A DNA stretch of 64,000 bases from CAWDZK01 sp963726615 (GCA_963726615.1 CAVSCX010000016.1:248001-312000); one strand, 5' to 3'; counted from the first letter of the stretch, positions 24,984 to 35,006 are shown. The notes: a model not told the origin generated them from the sequence alone. Translations and numbers: made by a program.

Positions 24984-26360
24984 GTGAGCGCACGACCGGA
25001 CGCCTACGAGAAGGCACTCGACCGCGCGGTCGCGCACGCCCGCGACTGGCTGGCGACGGTGCCGGAGCGGGCGGTGCCCCCGCGGTCAGACGCCGACGCG
25101 GTGGTCGCGGCCCTCGGGGGACCGCTGCCGGAGGAGCCCACCGACCCGGCCGAGGTCGTCGACCTGCTGGCCCGGCACGTCGAGCCCGGCTTGATGGCGA
25201 TGCCGTCCGGGCGGTTCTTCGGCTGGGTCATCGGCGGGACCCTGCCGGCGGCGCTGGGCGCCGACTGGCTGGTCAGCGCGTGGGACCAGAACACCGGGAT
25301 GCGGTTCGCCACCCCGGGCACGACCGGCACGGAGGAGGTGGCGGCGACCTGGCTGCTCGACCTGCTCGGGCTGCCGGCCGGCGCCGACGTCGGGTTCGTC
25401 ACCGGAGGCACCATGGCCAACTGGGCCGGGCTCGTCGCCGGTCGCCAGCACGTGCTGACCCAGGCCGGCTGGGACCTCGACGAGGACGGGCTCACCGGTG
25501 CCCCGAAGGTGCACGTCCTCGTCGGTGCGGACCGGCACGTCACCGTCGACCTCGCCCTGCGCTACCTCGGCCTGGGGCGGCCGTCGCCGGTGGCGGCGGA
25601 CGACCAGGGCCGGATCCGTCCCGAGGCCCTGCGCGCCGCGCTGGAGACCGTCGACGGGCCGACAATCGTGGCGCTTCAGGCCGGCAACCTGCACTCCGGC
25701 TCCTTCGACCCGTTCGCCGAGTGCATCGACCTGGCCCACGAGCACGGCGCCTGGGTGCACGTCGACGGAGCCTTCGGGCTGTGGGCAGCGGCCTCCCCGT
25801 CGCTGCGGCACCTGGTGACGGGGGTCGAGCGCGCAGACTCGTGGGGCACCGACGCGCACAAGACGCTGAACACGCCGTACGACTGCGGCATCGTCGTCGT
25901 CCGCGACCCGGCCCCGCTGCGGAACGCGCTCACCACGCGTACGAGCTACCTCATCAACCCGTCCGACCTCGGCGACCCTCTGGACAAGACCCCCGAGCTG
26001 TCGCGCCGGGCTCGCGGGGTGCCCGTCTGGGCGGCGCTGCGGTCGCTGGGCCGGTCCGGCGTGGTGAGCCTCGTCGACGGGCTCGTCGCCAACGCGCGGG
26101 CCATCGCATCCGGCATCGCCGAGATCCCGGGTGCCGAGGTCCTCAACGACGTCGTCTTCACCCAGGTGTCGGTCTCCTTCGGCTCCGACCAGCGGACCGC
26201 CGAGGTCACCGAGCGGCTGCTCGGCTCCGGTGTCGCCTGGATGTCGGGCTCGCGGTGGCAGGACCGCGCGGTGCTGCGGGTCTCGGTGTCGAACTGGTCC
26301 ACCGACGCCGACGACGTCGAGGCCAGCGTGGCCGCCGTCCGCGCCGCCGCCGCGGTCTGA
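24984..26360 (+). CDS. PLP-dependent group II-type decarboxylase
   Basis: 458 residues, fold type I. FVTGGTMANWAGLVAGRQ (cofactor phosphate loop), HVDGAFGLWAAASP (Asp binding the pyridine nitrogen) and WGTDAHKTLNTPYDCG with the PLP lysine at residue 293 are clear. Relatives decarboxylate aromatic amino acids, glutamate or aspartate; the substrate cannot be told here. GTG start chosen because the protein then begins at the conserved N-terminal helix; an earlier GTG near 24930 is possible. Confidence 0.85.
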   Translation: MSARPDAYEKALDRAVAHARDWLATVPERAVPPRSDADAVVAALGGPLPEEPTDPAEVVDLLARHVEPGLMAMPSGRFFGWVIGGTLPAALGADWLVSAWDQNTGMRFATPGTTGTEEVAATWLLDLLGLPAGADVGFVTGGTMANWAGLVAGRQHVLTQAGWDLDEDGLTGAPKVHVLVGADRHVTVDLALRYLGLGRPSPVAADDQGRIRPEALRAALETVDGPTIVALQAGNLHSGSFDPFAECIDLAHEHGAWVHVDGAFGLWAAASPSLRHLVTGVERADSWGTDAHKTLNTPYDCGIVVVRDPAPLRNALTTRTSYLINPSDLGDPLDKTPELSRRARGVPVWAALRSLGRSGVVSLVDGLVANARAIASGIAEIPGAEVLNDVVFTQVSVSFGSDQRTAEVTERLLGSGVAWMSGSRWQDRAVLRVSVSNWSTDADDVEASVAAVRAAAAV

Positions 26361-26474
26361 CCGGGCGTGTCCCTGTTCAGGCAGAGCAGGCCTCGCGACG
26401 TCGCCCGAGGTAGGGGCCGCCGGAGCGGTGTCCTGGAATGCGATGCCGCCGCCTGCTCGACCTACGGTGGGGTC

Positions 26475-27197
26475 ATGTATCTGGAGAACCTCGTCGTCGA
26501 CGCCGTCGAGCCGCGGCGGCTGGGCCGGTTCTGGGAAGCGGTGCTCGGCGGTGAGCGGCTGACCGACGAGCCTGAGGGCTTCGAGACGAGGCTCACCGTC
26601 GAGGGCGGACCGGTTCTCGACCTGTGCTTCCAGCGCGTCCCCGAGCCGCCGGTCGAGCCACCACGACTCCACCTGGACCTCGTGGGCGGGGCCCGTCAGG
26701 CCCAGGAGGTCGAGCGGCTGCTCGGGCTGGGCGCACGCCACCTCGACATCGGTCAGCGCGACGTGCCCTGGGTTGTCCTCGCCGACCCGGAGGGCAATCC
26801 CTGCTGCGTCATGGAGGATCGAGCTGCGTACGCCGACACCGGACCCCTCGCGGCGCTCCCGCTCGACTCTGCCGACCCGGACAGGGATGCGGAGTTCTGG
26901 TCCTGGCTGACCGGATGGACCGACGCGGCCGGCGTCGCACCCCGGTCGCTGCGGCACCCGTCGCTGCGCGGTCCCCTCCTCGAGCTGTGCCCCGAGCCAG
27001 CCCCCAAGGGGACGACCAAGAACCGGCTGCACCTCGACATCCGGCTCGAGACCGGGGACGGTCCCGACGACGTCGGGGCAGGCATCGCCGAGCGCGGCGG
27101 GCGCCGCGAGCTCCACCCGGAGTGGGGCGAGCTTCCGTGGCGGCACTACGCAGACCCGTCCGGCAACGAGTTCTGCGTGCTTCCGGCTCGGGCGTGA
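26475..27197 (+). CDS. Two-domain VOC (glyoxalase-like) protein
   Basis: 240 residues made of two vicinal-oxygen-chelate modules (~1-115 and ~125-240). Each ends with a DPEGN/DPSGNEFCV loop typical of the Glyoxalase_6 group. Metal ligands are weakly conserved. The upstream sequence TACGGT sits 6 bases before the ATG, with no Shine-Dalgarno, so the transcript is probably leaderless. Substrate unknown. Confidence 0.82.
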   Translation: MYLENLVVDAVEPRRLGRFWEAVLGGERLTDEPEGFETRLTVEGGPVLDLCFQRVPEPPVEPPRLHLDLVGGARQAQEVERLLGLGARHLDIGQRDVPWVVLADPEGNPCCVMEDRAAYADTGPLAALPLDSADPDRDAEFWSWLTGWTDAAGVAPRSLRHPSLRGPLLELCPEPAPKGTTKNRLHLDIRLETGDGPDDVGAGIAERGGRRELHPEWGELPWRHYADPSGNEFCVLPARA

Positions 27198-27301
27198 GGA
27201 CCAGTCACACCGGACGCCAGCCGTGGCGGTCGCGCAGACCGAGGGACCGCCTGGCGCCACGACGCGCGGACGTGCTCAGCCGGCCGGTTGCCGGGCAGGG
27301 C

Positions 27302-28288
27302 TCACGGCCGGTAGGGGCGGGCCTTCATGGAGCGGGAGCGGATCTTCAGCGGCGCGGTGTCCACGGCCTCGAACGCCGAGGCGGGGATCGACTTGAGCTG
27401 GTCGAGCAGGCCGCTGCGCCAGCGCCGATCCGCGGTGCCCTGGACATACCAGGGTGACCCGTTGTCGGCGAGGACCAGGCCGTAGCGCTGCATGGCCCGG
27501 AGGACGGCGCGGGTGTCGGCGCGGTAGCCGGCGAGCGGGAACGTCGCCGTGAGCCGGAACCGCGCCCCCATCGGCGGGTACGCCGGGTCGCTGACGCTGC
27601 CCGCGTCGTGCCGGGCCGGCCACACGTGGCTCCGGTCGGTGACGTCCGTGGTGAACCGGATGGCGTGGTCCACGTTGCCCCTGTCGACCTCGCGGAAGCG
27701 CAGCAGCCCCGGCAGGATCGGCAGCCCCGCCGCGTCGGCCGAGGTCCAGCCCTGCGGACGCAACCTGTTGCTCCGGAGCGACCAGGTGGCCCCGGAGCCC
27801 GCCGTCCACCCGGTGCCGCGCTGGTAGGTCGAGTAGGTCTCGTAGAGTCGGCAGCGCTTCTTGTCCACGACCACCGCGTGACGGTCGCCGCCGGCGGAGC
27901 GGCCGCCTTCGATCTTCGTGTCGGGGCCCAGGGGGTAGCGCAGCCTGTCGCTCTCGTCCGCGTAGTCGAAGTCGACAGCGACCTTGGCGTGCCGACCGCC
28001 CACCACGGTCACCGGGATGCCGTAGGGCACCGGCTGCTCGCCGTACGACGGGCCGAAGTCGGGGTGCAGGTCGCGGTCCGCGGACATGTGGGCGAGCCAC
28101 TGCTCGCTGCGCCGGTGGACCGGGAGGCGGCTGACGTCCGCGTGCCAGAAGCTGGACCCGGGGAACACGGGGCAGGCGGTGCCGGGGAGGTGCCGGGTGC
28201 CTCCTGAGGCTGCCCCCGAGGCGGTCGCGAGCAGGGCTGCGACCAGGGTCGCCAGGAGCCCGACGCGGCCGGCGGCGGTGAGGCGCAT
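27302..28288 (-). CDS. Secreted protein of unknown function
   Basis: 328 residues with a Sec signal peptide (MRLTAAGRVGLLATLVAALLA, cleavage likely after ASG/ASGG). The mature part is rich in conserved-looking aromatic and His/Asp blocks (SSFWHADVSRLPVH, VDFDYADESDRLRYPL, GDRHAVVVDKKRCRLYE, GWTSADAAGLPILPG). I have the impression that similar secreted proteins occur in other actinobacteria, but I know no function. The ATG chosen gives the best signal peptide; a start 12 codons upstream is also open. Confidence 0.7.
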   Translation of the reverse strand: MRLTAAGRVGLLATLVAALLATASGAASGGTRHLPGTACPVFPGSSFWHADVSRLPVHRRSEQWLAHMSADRDLHPDFGPSYGEQPVPYGIPVTVVGGRHAKVAVDFDYADESDRLRYPLGPDTKIEGGRSAGGDRHAVVVDKKRCRLYETYSTYQRGTGWTAGSGATWSLRSNRLRPQGWTSADAAGLPILPGLLRFREVDRGNVDHAIRFTTDVTDRSHVWPARHDAGSVSDPAYPPMGARFRLTATFPLAGYRADTRAVLRAMQRYGLVLADNGSPWYVQGTADRRWRSGLLDQLKSIPASAFEAVDTAPLKIRSRSMKARPYRP

Positions 28289-28387
28289 GGGGTCATCATC
28301 GGCATCCGCGCAGGTCACCCGCACCCCCTCCTGGGTGACACGCCGGGGAATGGGACGGAACGGACAACGACGCTAGCCTGAGCGCCC

Positions 28388-29644
28388 ATGGGCCGGCAGC
28401 ACAGAGACGTCCGCGGCGCCACCGACGGACCCCTGCGGCGGACGACGGATCCGATGCTCGACGACGACGAGATGGGCCTGCTCGACGAGAGCCTGCGGCT
28501 GCTCAGCGACAGGTCCGACCGGATGGTCGGCTACTTCTACGCCGCGCTGTTCGTGGAGGCGCCGGCCCTGCGGGCGCTGTTCCCCGCTGCCATGGACACC
28601 CAGCGGGACCGGCTCTTCCGCGCGCTCACCGGGGCGGTCCGCAGCCTCGACGACCCCGACCGCGCCGTCCCGATGCTGCAGCAGCTGGGCCGCGACCACC
28701 GCAAGTACGGCGTGCGTGGCGAGCACTACGACGTCGTGGGGAGGGCCCTCGTCGCCGCCCTGCGCAAGCACGCCGAGGACGTGTGGGTGCCCGAGCTCGA
28801 GGCGGCCTGGGTCAAGGCGTACGCCGCGATGGCCGAGATCATGCAGGCAGGGGCCGCCGAGGCCGCCGGCCACCAGCCGGCGTGGTGGAAGGGCGAGGTG
28901 ATCGCGCACGAGCGGCGCTCGGACGACCTCGCCGTCCTGCTGGTGCGCACCGACCGCCCGTACGACTACGCGCCGGGGCAGTACGCCAGCATCGAGACCC
29001 CCTACCGGCCGCGGTCCTGGCGGACCTACTCGATGGCGACGGCACCGTCGGCCGACGGCCTGCTGGAGTTCCACGTGCGCGCGCTGTCCCAGGGTTGGGT
29101 CAGCGGACCGCTGGTGTGGCGCGCACAGGTCGGCGATCAGCTCCGCATCGGCGCCCCGATGGGCGACATGTGCATCGACCAGCAGTCCCGGCGCGACGTC
29201 CTGATGGTCGCCGGCGGCACCGGCCTGGCGCCGATCAAGGCGATGGTCGACGGCATGGCCAAGTGGAACACCGCGCGAAGCGTGACCCTGTTCTTCGGTG
29301 CGCGCCGGGCAGGTGACCTCTACGACATGGGCCCGCTGCACCGGATGGCGGCGATGAACCCGTGGCTGACCGTGGTGCCGGTCGTGTCCGAGGACCCGTC
29401 CTTCACCGGCGAGCAGGGCCTGCTCCCGGACGCGGTCGCGCGCCGCGGCTCGTGGCCGGATCACGACGTGTTCGTGTCGGGGTCACCGGCCATGACCCGG
29501 GCGACGGTGTCGCGGCTCACCTCGCTCGGCGTGCCTCTCGACCGGCTTCGGTTCGACCTGGGCGACGGTGACGAGCCGGGCCAGGCCCAGGTGATCGACC
29601 TGCGCCGCAACCGCGCCTCCCGCAGGCAGGTCGAGCGCCGCTGA
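28388..29644 (+). CDS. Flavohemoglobin (globin-FAD-NAD oxidoreductase)
   Basis: 418 residues. A globin domain (~20-160) has the distal Tyr in GYFYAAL and the proximal His in GRDHRKYGVRGEHY. It is followed by a ferredoxin-reductase unit: FAD-binding RSWRTYSMA, NAD-binding VAGGTGLAPIKAMV, and a C-terminal VFVSGSPAMT. Such enzymes turn nitric oxide into nitrate with O2 and NAD(P)H. An internal ATG at residue 23 could be the true start. TAGCCT lies 8 bases upstream of the first ATG with no Shine-Dalgarno. Confidence 0.87.
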   Translation: MGRQHRDVRGATDGPLRRTTDPMLDDDEMGLLDESLRLLSDRSDRMVGYFYAALFVEAPALRALFPAAMDTQRDRLFRALTGAVRSLDDPDRAVPMLQQLGRDHRKYGVRGEHYDVVGRALVAALRKHAEDVWVPELEAAWVKAYAAMAEIMQAGAAEAAGHQPAWWKGEVIAHERRSDDLAVLLVRTDRPYDYAPGQYASIETPYRPRSWRTYSMATAPSADGLLEFHVRALSQGWVSGPLVWRAQVGDQLRIGAPMGDMCIDQQSRRDVLMVAGGTGLAPIKAMVDGMAKWNTARSVTLFFGARRAGDLYDMGPLHRMAAMNPWLTVVPVVSEDPSFTGEQGLLPDAVARRGSWPDHDVFVSGSPAMTRATVSRLTSLGVPLDRLRFDLGDGDEPGQAQVIDLRRNRASRRQVERR

Positions 29645-29662
29645 CGCGACGCCGGGCCACGC

Positions 29663-32600
29663 CTACCAGCGGGCGCCGGAACGGAGCAGGTCGTCGAGCT
29701 CGGAGGCCCGCATCGGCTTGCCCATCAGGTAGCCCTGCGCGCGGTCGCAGCCCATCCGGCGAAGCGCGTCGAGCTGTGCCTGGGTCTCGACACCCTCGCC
29801 GATGACCACCAGCTCATGCGCATGTGCCAGGTCGATGACTGCCTTGACGACAGCGTCCTGGCGCGCACCGGTGCCGAGCCGGCTGACGAAGGAGCGGTCG
29901 ATCTTCAGGAACTGCAGCGGGAACTCCTGCAGGTAGGCGAGGGCGGAGTAGCCGGTGCCGAAGTCGTCCAGCCCGATGGCCAGACCGAGCTCCTGGATGC
30001 GGGCCAGCGACTCGCGCACGGCCGGGCTCGCGGTGAGCAGGCTCCGTTCGGTCAGCTCGACCCGGATCATCGAGCCGGGGACGCCGTACCAGGACAGCGC
30101 CCGGCGCATCCGGTCGACGAACTTCGGGTCCTCCAGCGAGCGCGCAGACACGTTGGTGGTGAGCCGGCGTAGCAGCACGCCCGAGTCGAGGAGGCGGGCG
30201 CCTTCGGCGGCCACGCGCTCGAACATCCGGGCGTCGACCTCGACGATCAGCCCCGTCTCCTCGGCGACGTCGATGAACTCCGCCGGGAGCACCAGCCGGT
30301 CGCCGTCCTGGATCCGGACCAGGGCCTCGGCGGCCTGGATGGTGCCGTCGACGAGGTCGACGATGGGCTGGAAGACCGGCACGAGCAGACTGTCGGCGAG
30401 CGCCCGCCGCAGCATCCGCTCGGCCGCCAGCCGCTGGTCCGCCCGCGCCCGCAGCTGGTCGTCGAACAGCGCGTACTGGTCCCGCCCCGAGTCCTTCGCC
30501 CGGTACAGCGCAAGGTCCGCCTCGCGGTAGAGGTCGCCGGGGGTGCGGGTCGCGTCACCGGCGACGGCCACGCCGATGCTCACTGTCGCGACCAGCGCCT
30601 CGGCGGACGGCCCGAGGTCGAAGGGCCGGCGCACGGCGTTGAGCACGCGGCTCGCGACCACGTGCACGGCGTCCACGGAGGGCAGCCCCTCCACCAGGAC
30701 CACGAACTCGTCACCTCCGAGTCGGGCGACAGTGGTGTCTGCCCGGCTGACCGCCTCGATCCGGCTCGCCATCTGCACGAGCAGGGCGTCACCGACCTGG
30801 TGGCCCAGGGAGTCGTTGACAGTCTTGAACCTGTCGATGTCCAGCAGCAGCATCGCCATCGCGCCTCCGGTGCGGGGCAGCCTGGCCAGTCCGTGGTCCA
30901 GGCGGTCGTTGAGCAGCGTGCGGTTCGCCAGGCCGGTGAGGGTGTCCGTCAGCGCCAGTCGTTCGAGCTCGGCCTGCTCGCGCAGCCTGTCGTTGATGTC
31001 GACGGCATGGGTCACCAGGTACCGGAGGGAGCCGTCGGCGCCGTGCACCACCGAGCTGGTGAGCCAGGCGTGCACGACGGACCCGTCCGCGTGCAGGTAG
31101 CGCTTCTCGAACGCCGTCGACGTCTCCTCACCGCTCGCCAGCTTGCCGAACCGCTCGACGTCGCGGGCCCTGTCGTCGGGGTGGGTCAGCTCCTCGATCG
31201 GCATGCCGCGGATGCTCTCGTGGGTGCGGCCGAGCATCTGCTGGAACGCCGGGTTGGTCGCCAGGTAGGTGCCGAGGTCCTCGGGCGCCAGGCTGATCAT
31301 CGACATGCCGATCGGCGCGTTCTCGAACGCGACCCGGAAGTGCTCCTCGCTCGCCGCCAGCCGCGCGGAGTACTCCTCCTGCGCGGTGATGTCCATGCCG
31401 GTGCCCCACAAGTGGGTGACGACACCGTCCTTGTTCCGCCGGACGTCGGTCCAGGCCCGCACGTGCCGCACCGCGCCGTCCGGGTGCACCACCCGGTAGA
31501 CGGCCTCCTCGGCCTGCCCGGTCGCGACGGTGCGTTCGCCGAGAGCCCGCATCCGGTCGCGGTCGTCGGGGTGCACGCTGGCCAGGAAGTCCTCGAGCCG
31601 GGGCTGGCCGCCGGCAAGGTCCCGGCCCATCAGCTCGACCATCCGGTCGGACCAGGTGAGCAGGCCGGACGCCACCTCCCACTCCCAGGTGGCGGTCTGG
31701 GTCAGCTCGATCGAGGCCGCCAGTCGGGCCGCGCTCACCGCCACCGACTCGAGCGCCTCCTCGCGCTCGGTGACGTCGATGGTGGCTCCGAGGACGCGGA
31801 CCATCCGACCGTCCTCGTCCAGCTCTGTCTCGGTCCACGACTGCAGGTGCCGGACGGTGCCGTCCGGGTGGACGACCCGGAACAGCTCGCGGTTGCCGGT
31901 CCCGAACCCGCGGGCCCGCAGCTCGATCGCCGCGGCCCGGTCGTCCGGGTGGATGATCGACAGGAAGCGGGTGAACGGCGGCGGGTCGTGGGAGGGCTCA
32001 AGCCCGACCAGGCGGAACATCGCGTCGGACCAGACGTGCTGCTCGGTGACGAGGTCGAGCTCCCACCAGGCCAGCCCGGTGAGAGCCTGCGCGGCCCGCA
32101 GGCGTGCCTCGCCGGCCTGCCGGACCTCCTCCTGCGCCCGGCGTGCGGTGATGTCGCGGAAGGAGCTCACGACGCCGGTCATGACGCCCTCGGCGTCCCG
32201 GACCGGCAAGGAGTTGACCGCCAGCCAGCGCAGCCCGCCGTCCGGGGTGTGGATGCCCATGACGTCGTCGCGTCGCGGCTCACCGGTGGCGAGCACCAAC
32301 ATCGGCGGGTGCATGGGACCCGGGCGCTCGCTGCCGTCGCCCCACACCGCCCGCCACCGCGGGTCGAGGCTGGTGCGCCCGAGCATCTCGTCGCCGCTGA
32401 GCCCGAGTGTGGCCTCTGCCGCGGCGTTGCAGAACAGGATCGTGCCGTTGAGGCCCTGCAGCACGAGACCGTCGGCCATCGCCTCGACGACAGCCGAGCT
32501 GCGCGCCTCCAGAGCCCGCCGGGCGGCGTCGGCGAAGGCGGCGTGCAGCCGGCTGGCTGCGACACCGGCGAGCATGCCGAGCAGGTCGAGGTCGTCCTCG

Positions 32601-33082
32601 TCGAAGGCGTCGGGCCGGGACGACAGGGCGCCGATCACGCCGATGGCGACGCCCGTGTGCACGAGCGGGACGATGATCGACGAGCGCGCTCCGATGCCGG
32701 CGTTGGCCCGTGCGTCGGTGCGCGGGTCGGTCTGCGCGTCGCGGCACAGCTGCCCCTCGAGCGTGTCCAGGGCCAGCCCGACCAGGGTGCCGTGCCGCGG
32801 GAGGCGGTGCCCGGGTGCCGGTCCGGTGGTGCCGGCGGACGCGCGGGCGACGACGACGTCGCCCACCGGCTGGGAGGCCACGGCGCCCTCGGCGGCGAAG
32901 ACCGTGAGCAGCGAGTCGGCGACGACCTGGAACACGATCGCCGGCTCCGCCTCGGCCGCGGCGATGTCCCGCTGGGCCTCGACCACCCGGCGCAGGCGGC
33001 TGAGCGCGAGGTCGGCAGCACGGGCCGGGGCGGCCGCCCCGGCCGGCCCCGACCGCGGTGCTCGGCTGGTCCGCACGGTCAC
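29663..33082 (-). CDS. GAF-multi-PAS-GGDEF-EAL cyclic-di-GMP signalling protein
   Basis: 1139 residues, no membrane helix. Order: N-terminal GAF (~30-190), four PAS/PAC modules (~195-680, with repeated blocks such as VVHPDGTVRHLQSW and VVHPDGAVRHVRAW), GGDEF (motif at residues 789-793, LGGDEFVV) and EAL (Glu919 in EALVRI; DDFGTGYSA). All catalytic motifs look intact. It is cytoplasmic and could sense redox state, gas or ligand through the PAS units. Convergent with the flavohemoglobin gene, 18 bases apart. Confidence 0.92.
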   Translation of the reverse strand: MTVRTSRAPRSGPAGAAAPARAADLALSRLRRVVEAQRDIAAAEAEPAIVFQVVADSLLTVFAAEGAVASQPVGDVVVARASAGTTGPAPGHRLPRHGTLVGLALDTLEGQLCRDAQTDPRTDARANAGIGARSSIIVPLVHTGVAIGVIGALSSRPDAFDEDDLDLLGMLAGVAASRLHAAFADAARRALEARSSAVVEAMADGLVLQGLNGTILFCNAAAEATLGLSGDEMLGRTSLDPRWRAVWGDGSERPGPMHPPMLVLATGEPRRDDVMGIHTPDGGLRWLAVNSLPVRDAEGVMTGVVSSFRDITARRAQEEVRQAGEARLRAAQALTGLAWWELDLVTEQHVWSDAMFRLVGLEPSHDPPPFTRFLSIIHPDDRAAAIELRARGFGTGNRELFRVVHPDGTVRHLQSWTETELDEDGRMVRVLGATIDVTEREEALESVAVSAARLAASIELTQTATWEWEVASGLLTWSDRMVELMGRDLAGGQPRLEDFLASVHPDDRDRMRALGERTVATGQAEEAVYRVVHPDGAVRHVRAWTDVRRNKDGVVTHLWGTGMDITAQEEYSARLAASEEHFRVAFENAPIGMSMISLAPEDLGTYLATNPAFQQMLGRTHESIRGMPIEELTHPDDRARDVERFGKLASGEETSTAFEKRYLHADGSVVHAWLTSSVVHGADGSLRYLVTHAVDINDRLREQAELERLALTDTLTGLANRTLLNDRLDHGLARLPRTGGAMAMLLLDIDRFKTVNDSLGHQVGDALLVQMASRIEAVSRADTTVARLGGDEFVVLVEGLPSVDAVHVVASRVLNAVRRPFDLGPSAEALVATVSIGVAVAGDATRTPGDLYREADLALYRAKDSGRDQYALFDDQLRARADQRLAAERMLRRALADSLLVPVFQPIVDLVDGTIQAAEALVRIQDGDRLVLPAEFIDVAEETGLIVEVDARMFERVAAEGARLLDSGVLLRRLTTNVSARSLEDPKFVDRMRRALSWYGVPGSMIRVELTERSLLTASPAVRESLARIQELGLAIGLDDFGTGYSALAYLQEFPLQFLKIDRSFVSRLGTGARQDAVVKAVIDLAHAHELVVIGEGVETQAQLDALRRMGCDRAQGYLMGKPMRASELDDLLRSGARW

Positions 33083-33210
33083 GTCTCCCCATCGGCAGAT
33101 GACCCGGGCGGGTTGAGCCGTTCGGGTGACGGTGCCGCCCGTCGCGAGCCGCTTGCCCGGGGCCAGCCGAGCGGTGAGGATCGAGGGCAGCCGATCCCGG
33201 AGGCTCCTTG

Positions 33211-34839
33211 ATGCGCAGCACCATGCAGGACACGCCGCTCTCCCTCGCCACGCTGGCCCGGTACGGCACCACGGTGCACGGCTCGTCCGAGGTGGTGACC
33301 TGGACCGGTGAGGGTGCCCGCTCGGCGACGTACGCCGAGGTGGGCCGGCGCGCGGCCCGGCTGGCCCACGGCCTGCTCGCGCTCGGGGTCACCGGTGACG
33401 ACCGGGTGGCCACCTTCATGTGGAACAACCAGGAGCACCTGGAGGCCTACCTCGCCGTGCCGGCGATGGGCGCGGTCCTGCACCCCCTGAACATCCGGCT
33501 CTTCCCGGACCAGGTGGCCTACATCGCCGCCCACGCCGAGGACAAGGTCGTCATCGTCGACGGGTCGCTCCTGCCGCTGCTCGCCAAGGTGCTCGGGCAG
33601 CTGACGGCCGTCGAGCACGTGGTCGTCAACGGGCCGGGCGACCTCTCGGTGGTCGAGGGCACGCACGCGACCGTGCACGCCTACGAGGAGCTGCTCGCCG
33701 ACCGCCCCGAGGAGTTCGACTGGGTGGTGCTCGAGGACGAGACCGCTGCCGCGGCCATGTGCTACACGAGCGGCACCACCGGCAACCCGAAGGGCGTGGT
33801 CTACAGCCACCGGTCCGTCTACCTGCACTCGATGCAGATCTGCATGCCCGACGGCTTCGGCCTGAGCCAGGGCGACCGGCTGCTGCTCATCGTGCCGATG
33901 TTCCACGTGCTCGCCTGGGGCACGCCGTACGCCGCGATGATGTGCGGCGCCACCCTGGTCATGCCGGACCGGTTCCTCGCGCCGGAGCCGCTGGCGGAGC
34001 TCATCGAGTCGACCCGGCCGACGATCGCGGGCGGCGTGCCGACGATCTGGGCCGGCCTGCTGGCGCACCTCGACGAGCACCCGCGCGACGTGTCCTCGCT
34101 GCGGGACGCGATCGTCGGCGGCTCGGCCTGCCCGCGCTCGCTGATGGAGGGGCTGGAGCAGCGGCACGGCATCCGCCTCACCCACGCGTGGGGGATGACG
34201 GAGACGTCGCCGCTCGGCTCGCTGTCGCGGGCACCCGCCGGCACGGAGGGCGAGCAGCGGATGCGGTACCGGCTCAGCCAGGGGCGGCTTGCAGCTGCGG
34301 TCGAGGCCCGGCTGGTGGGCCCGGACGGGTCGTTGCTGGCGCGCGACGGCGTCGCCGTCGGCGAGCTCGAGGTGCGCGGCCCGTGGATCACCGGCTCGTA
34401 CTTCCGTGACGACGACGGGGACCGGTTCGACGACGGGTGGCTGCGCACCGGGGACGTCGGCAGCATCACCGCGGACGGTTTCCTCACCCTGACCGACCGG
34501 GCCAAGGACGTCATCAAGTCCGGTGGGGAGTGGATCTCCTCGGTCGAGCTGGAGAACGCGCTGATGGCGCATCCCGCCGTGGCGGAGGCGTCGGTGGTCG
34601 GCGTACCGGACGAGCGGTGGGGCGAGCGGCCGCTCGCCACCGTCGTGGTCAAGGACGGCGAGTCGGTCACCGCCGCGGACCTGCAGGCCCACCTGGCCGG
34701 CCGGGTGGCCCGGTGGCAGGTGCCCGAGCGGTGGTCGTTCGTCGACGAGGTGCCCAAGACCTCGGTCGGCAAGTTCGACAAGAAGGTGCTCCGCCGCCGC
34801 TACGCCGACGGCGCCCTCCACGTCGAGACCCTCCCCTGA
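33211..34839 (+). CDS. Fatty-acyl-CoA ligase (AMP-forming)
   Basis: 542 residues of the ANL superfamily. The P-loop CYTSGTTGNPKGVVYSH, the A5 motif HAWGMTETSP, the A7 motif WLRTGDVGSI and the A10 lysine region KTSVGKFDKKVLR are complete; GGEWISSVELEN gives the hinge. It activates a carboxylic acid, most likely a medium or long chain fatty acid, to its CoA thioester. An ATG immediately after an in-frame TTG is taken as start, with GGAGG 8 bases upstream. Confidence 0.9.
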   Translation: MRSTMQDTPLSLATLARYGTTVHGSSEVVTWTGEGARSATYAEVGRRAARLAHGLLALGVTGDDRVATFMWNNQEHLEAYLAVPAMGAVLHPLNIRLFPDQVAYIAAHAEDKVVIVDGSLLPLLAKVLGQLTAVEHVVVNGPGDLSVVEGTHATVHAYEELLADRPEEFDWVVLEDETAAAAMCYTSGTTGNPKGVVYSHRSVYLHSMQICMPDGFGLSQGDRLLLIVPMFHVLAWGTPYAAMMCGATLVMPDRFLAPEPLAELIESTRPTIAGGVPTIWAGLLAHLDEHPRDVSSLRDAIVGGSACPRSLMEGLEQRHGIRLTHAWGMTETSPLGSLSRAPAGTEGEQRMRYRLSQGRLAAAVEARLVGPDGSLLARDGVAVGELEVRGPWITGSYFRDDDGDRFDDGWLRTGDVGSITADGFLTLTDRAKDVIKSGGEWISSVELENALMAHPAVAEASVVGVPDERWGERPLATVVVKDGESVTAADLQAHLAGRVARWQVPERWSFVDEVPKTSVGKFDKKVLRRRYADGALHVETLP

Positions 34840-34846
34840 CCCGCCG

Positions 34847-34908
34847 CCCCCCGCCCGCCCCCCGCCCCCCGCCCCCCGCCCCCCGCCCGGCCGCCCGGCC
34901 GCCCGGCC
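34847..34908. repeat. C-rich/G-rich simple repeat, potential G-quadruplex
   Basis: Five runs of six C separated by single or few bases (34847-34884), then three perfect 8-bp copies of GCCCGGCC (34885-34908). On the minus strand this is five G6 runs with very short loops, a strong quadruplex-forming pattern. It begins 7 bases after the ligase stop codon. Confidence 0.9.
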
Positions 34909-34936
34909 GAGTTGATCACGCTTGCGTGATCAACTG
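34909..34936. terminator. Perfect palindrome AGTTGATCACGC/GCGTGATCAACT
   Basis: A 12-bp perfect inverted repeat (34910-34921 and 34924-34935) with a TT centre, directly after the G-rich repeat. It is far more AT-rich than its surroundings. It could stop transcription of the ligase gene, but no U-tract follows. It could also be a dispersed palindromic element or a protein site. Confidence 0.5.
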
Positions 34937-35006
34937 GGGTTGACCGCGGCTTGCAGGCCACGGTCAGTCCGGGTTTGCCGCGGTAGGGCGAGGGCGCAGC
35001 GGGACT

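Noticed and set aside
30662..33211. 849-codon plus-strand frame opposite the multi-PAS gene
   Set aside because: No recognisable domain; it mirrors codon positions of the true minus-strand gene.
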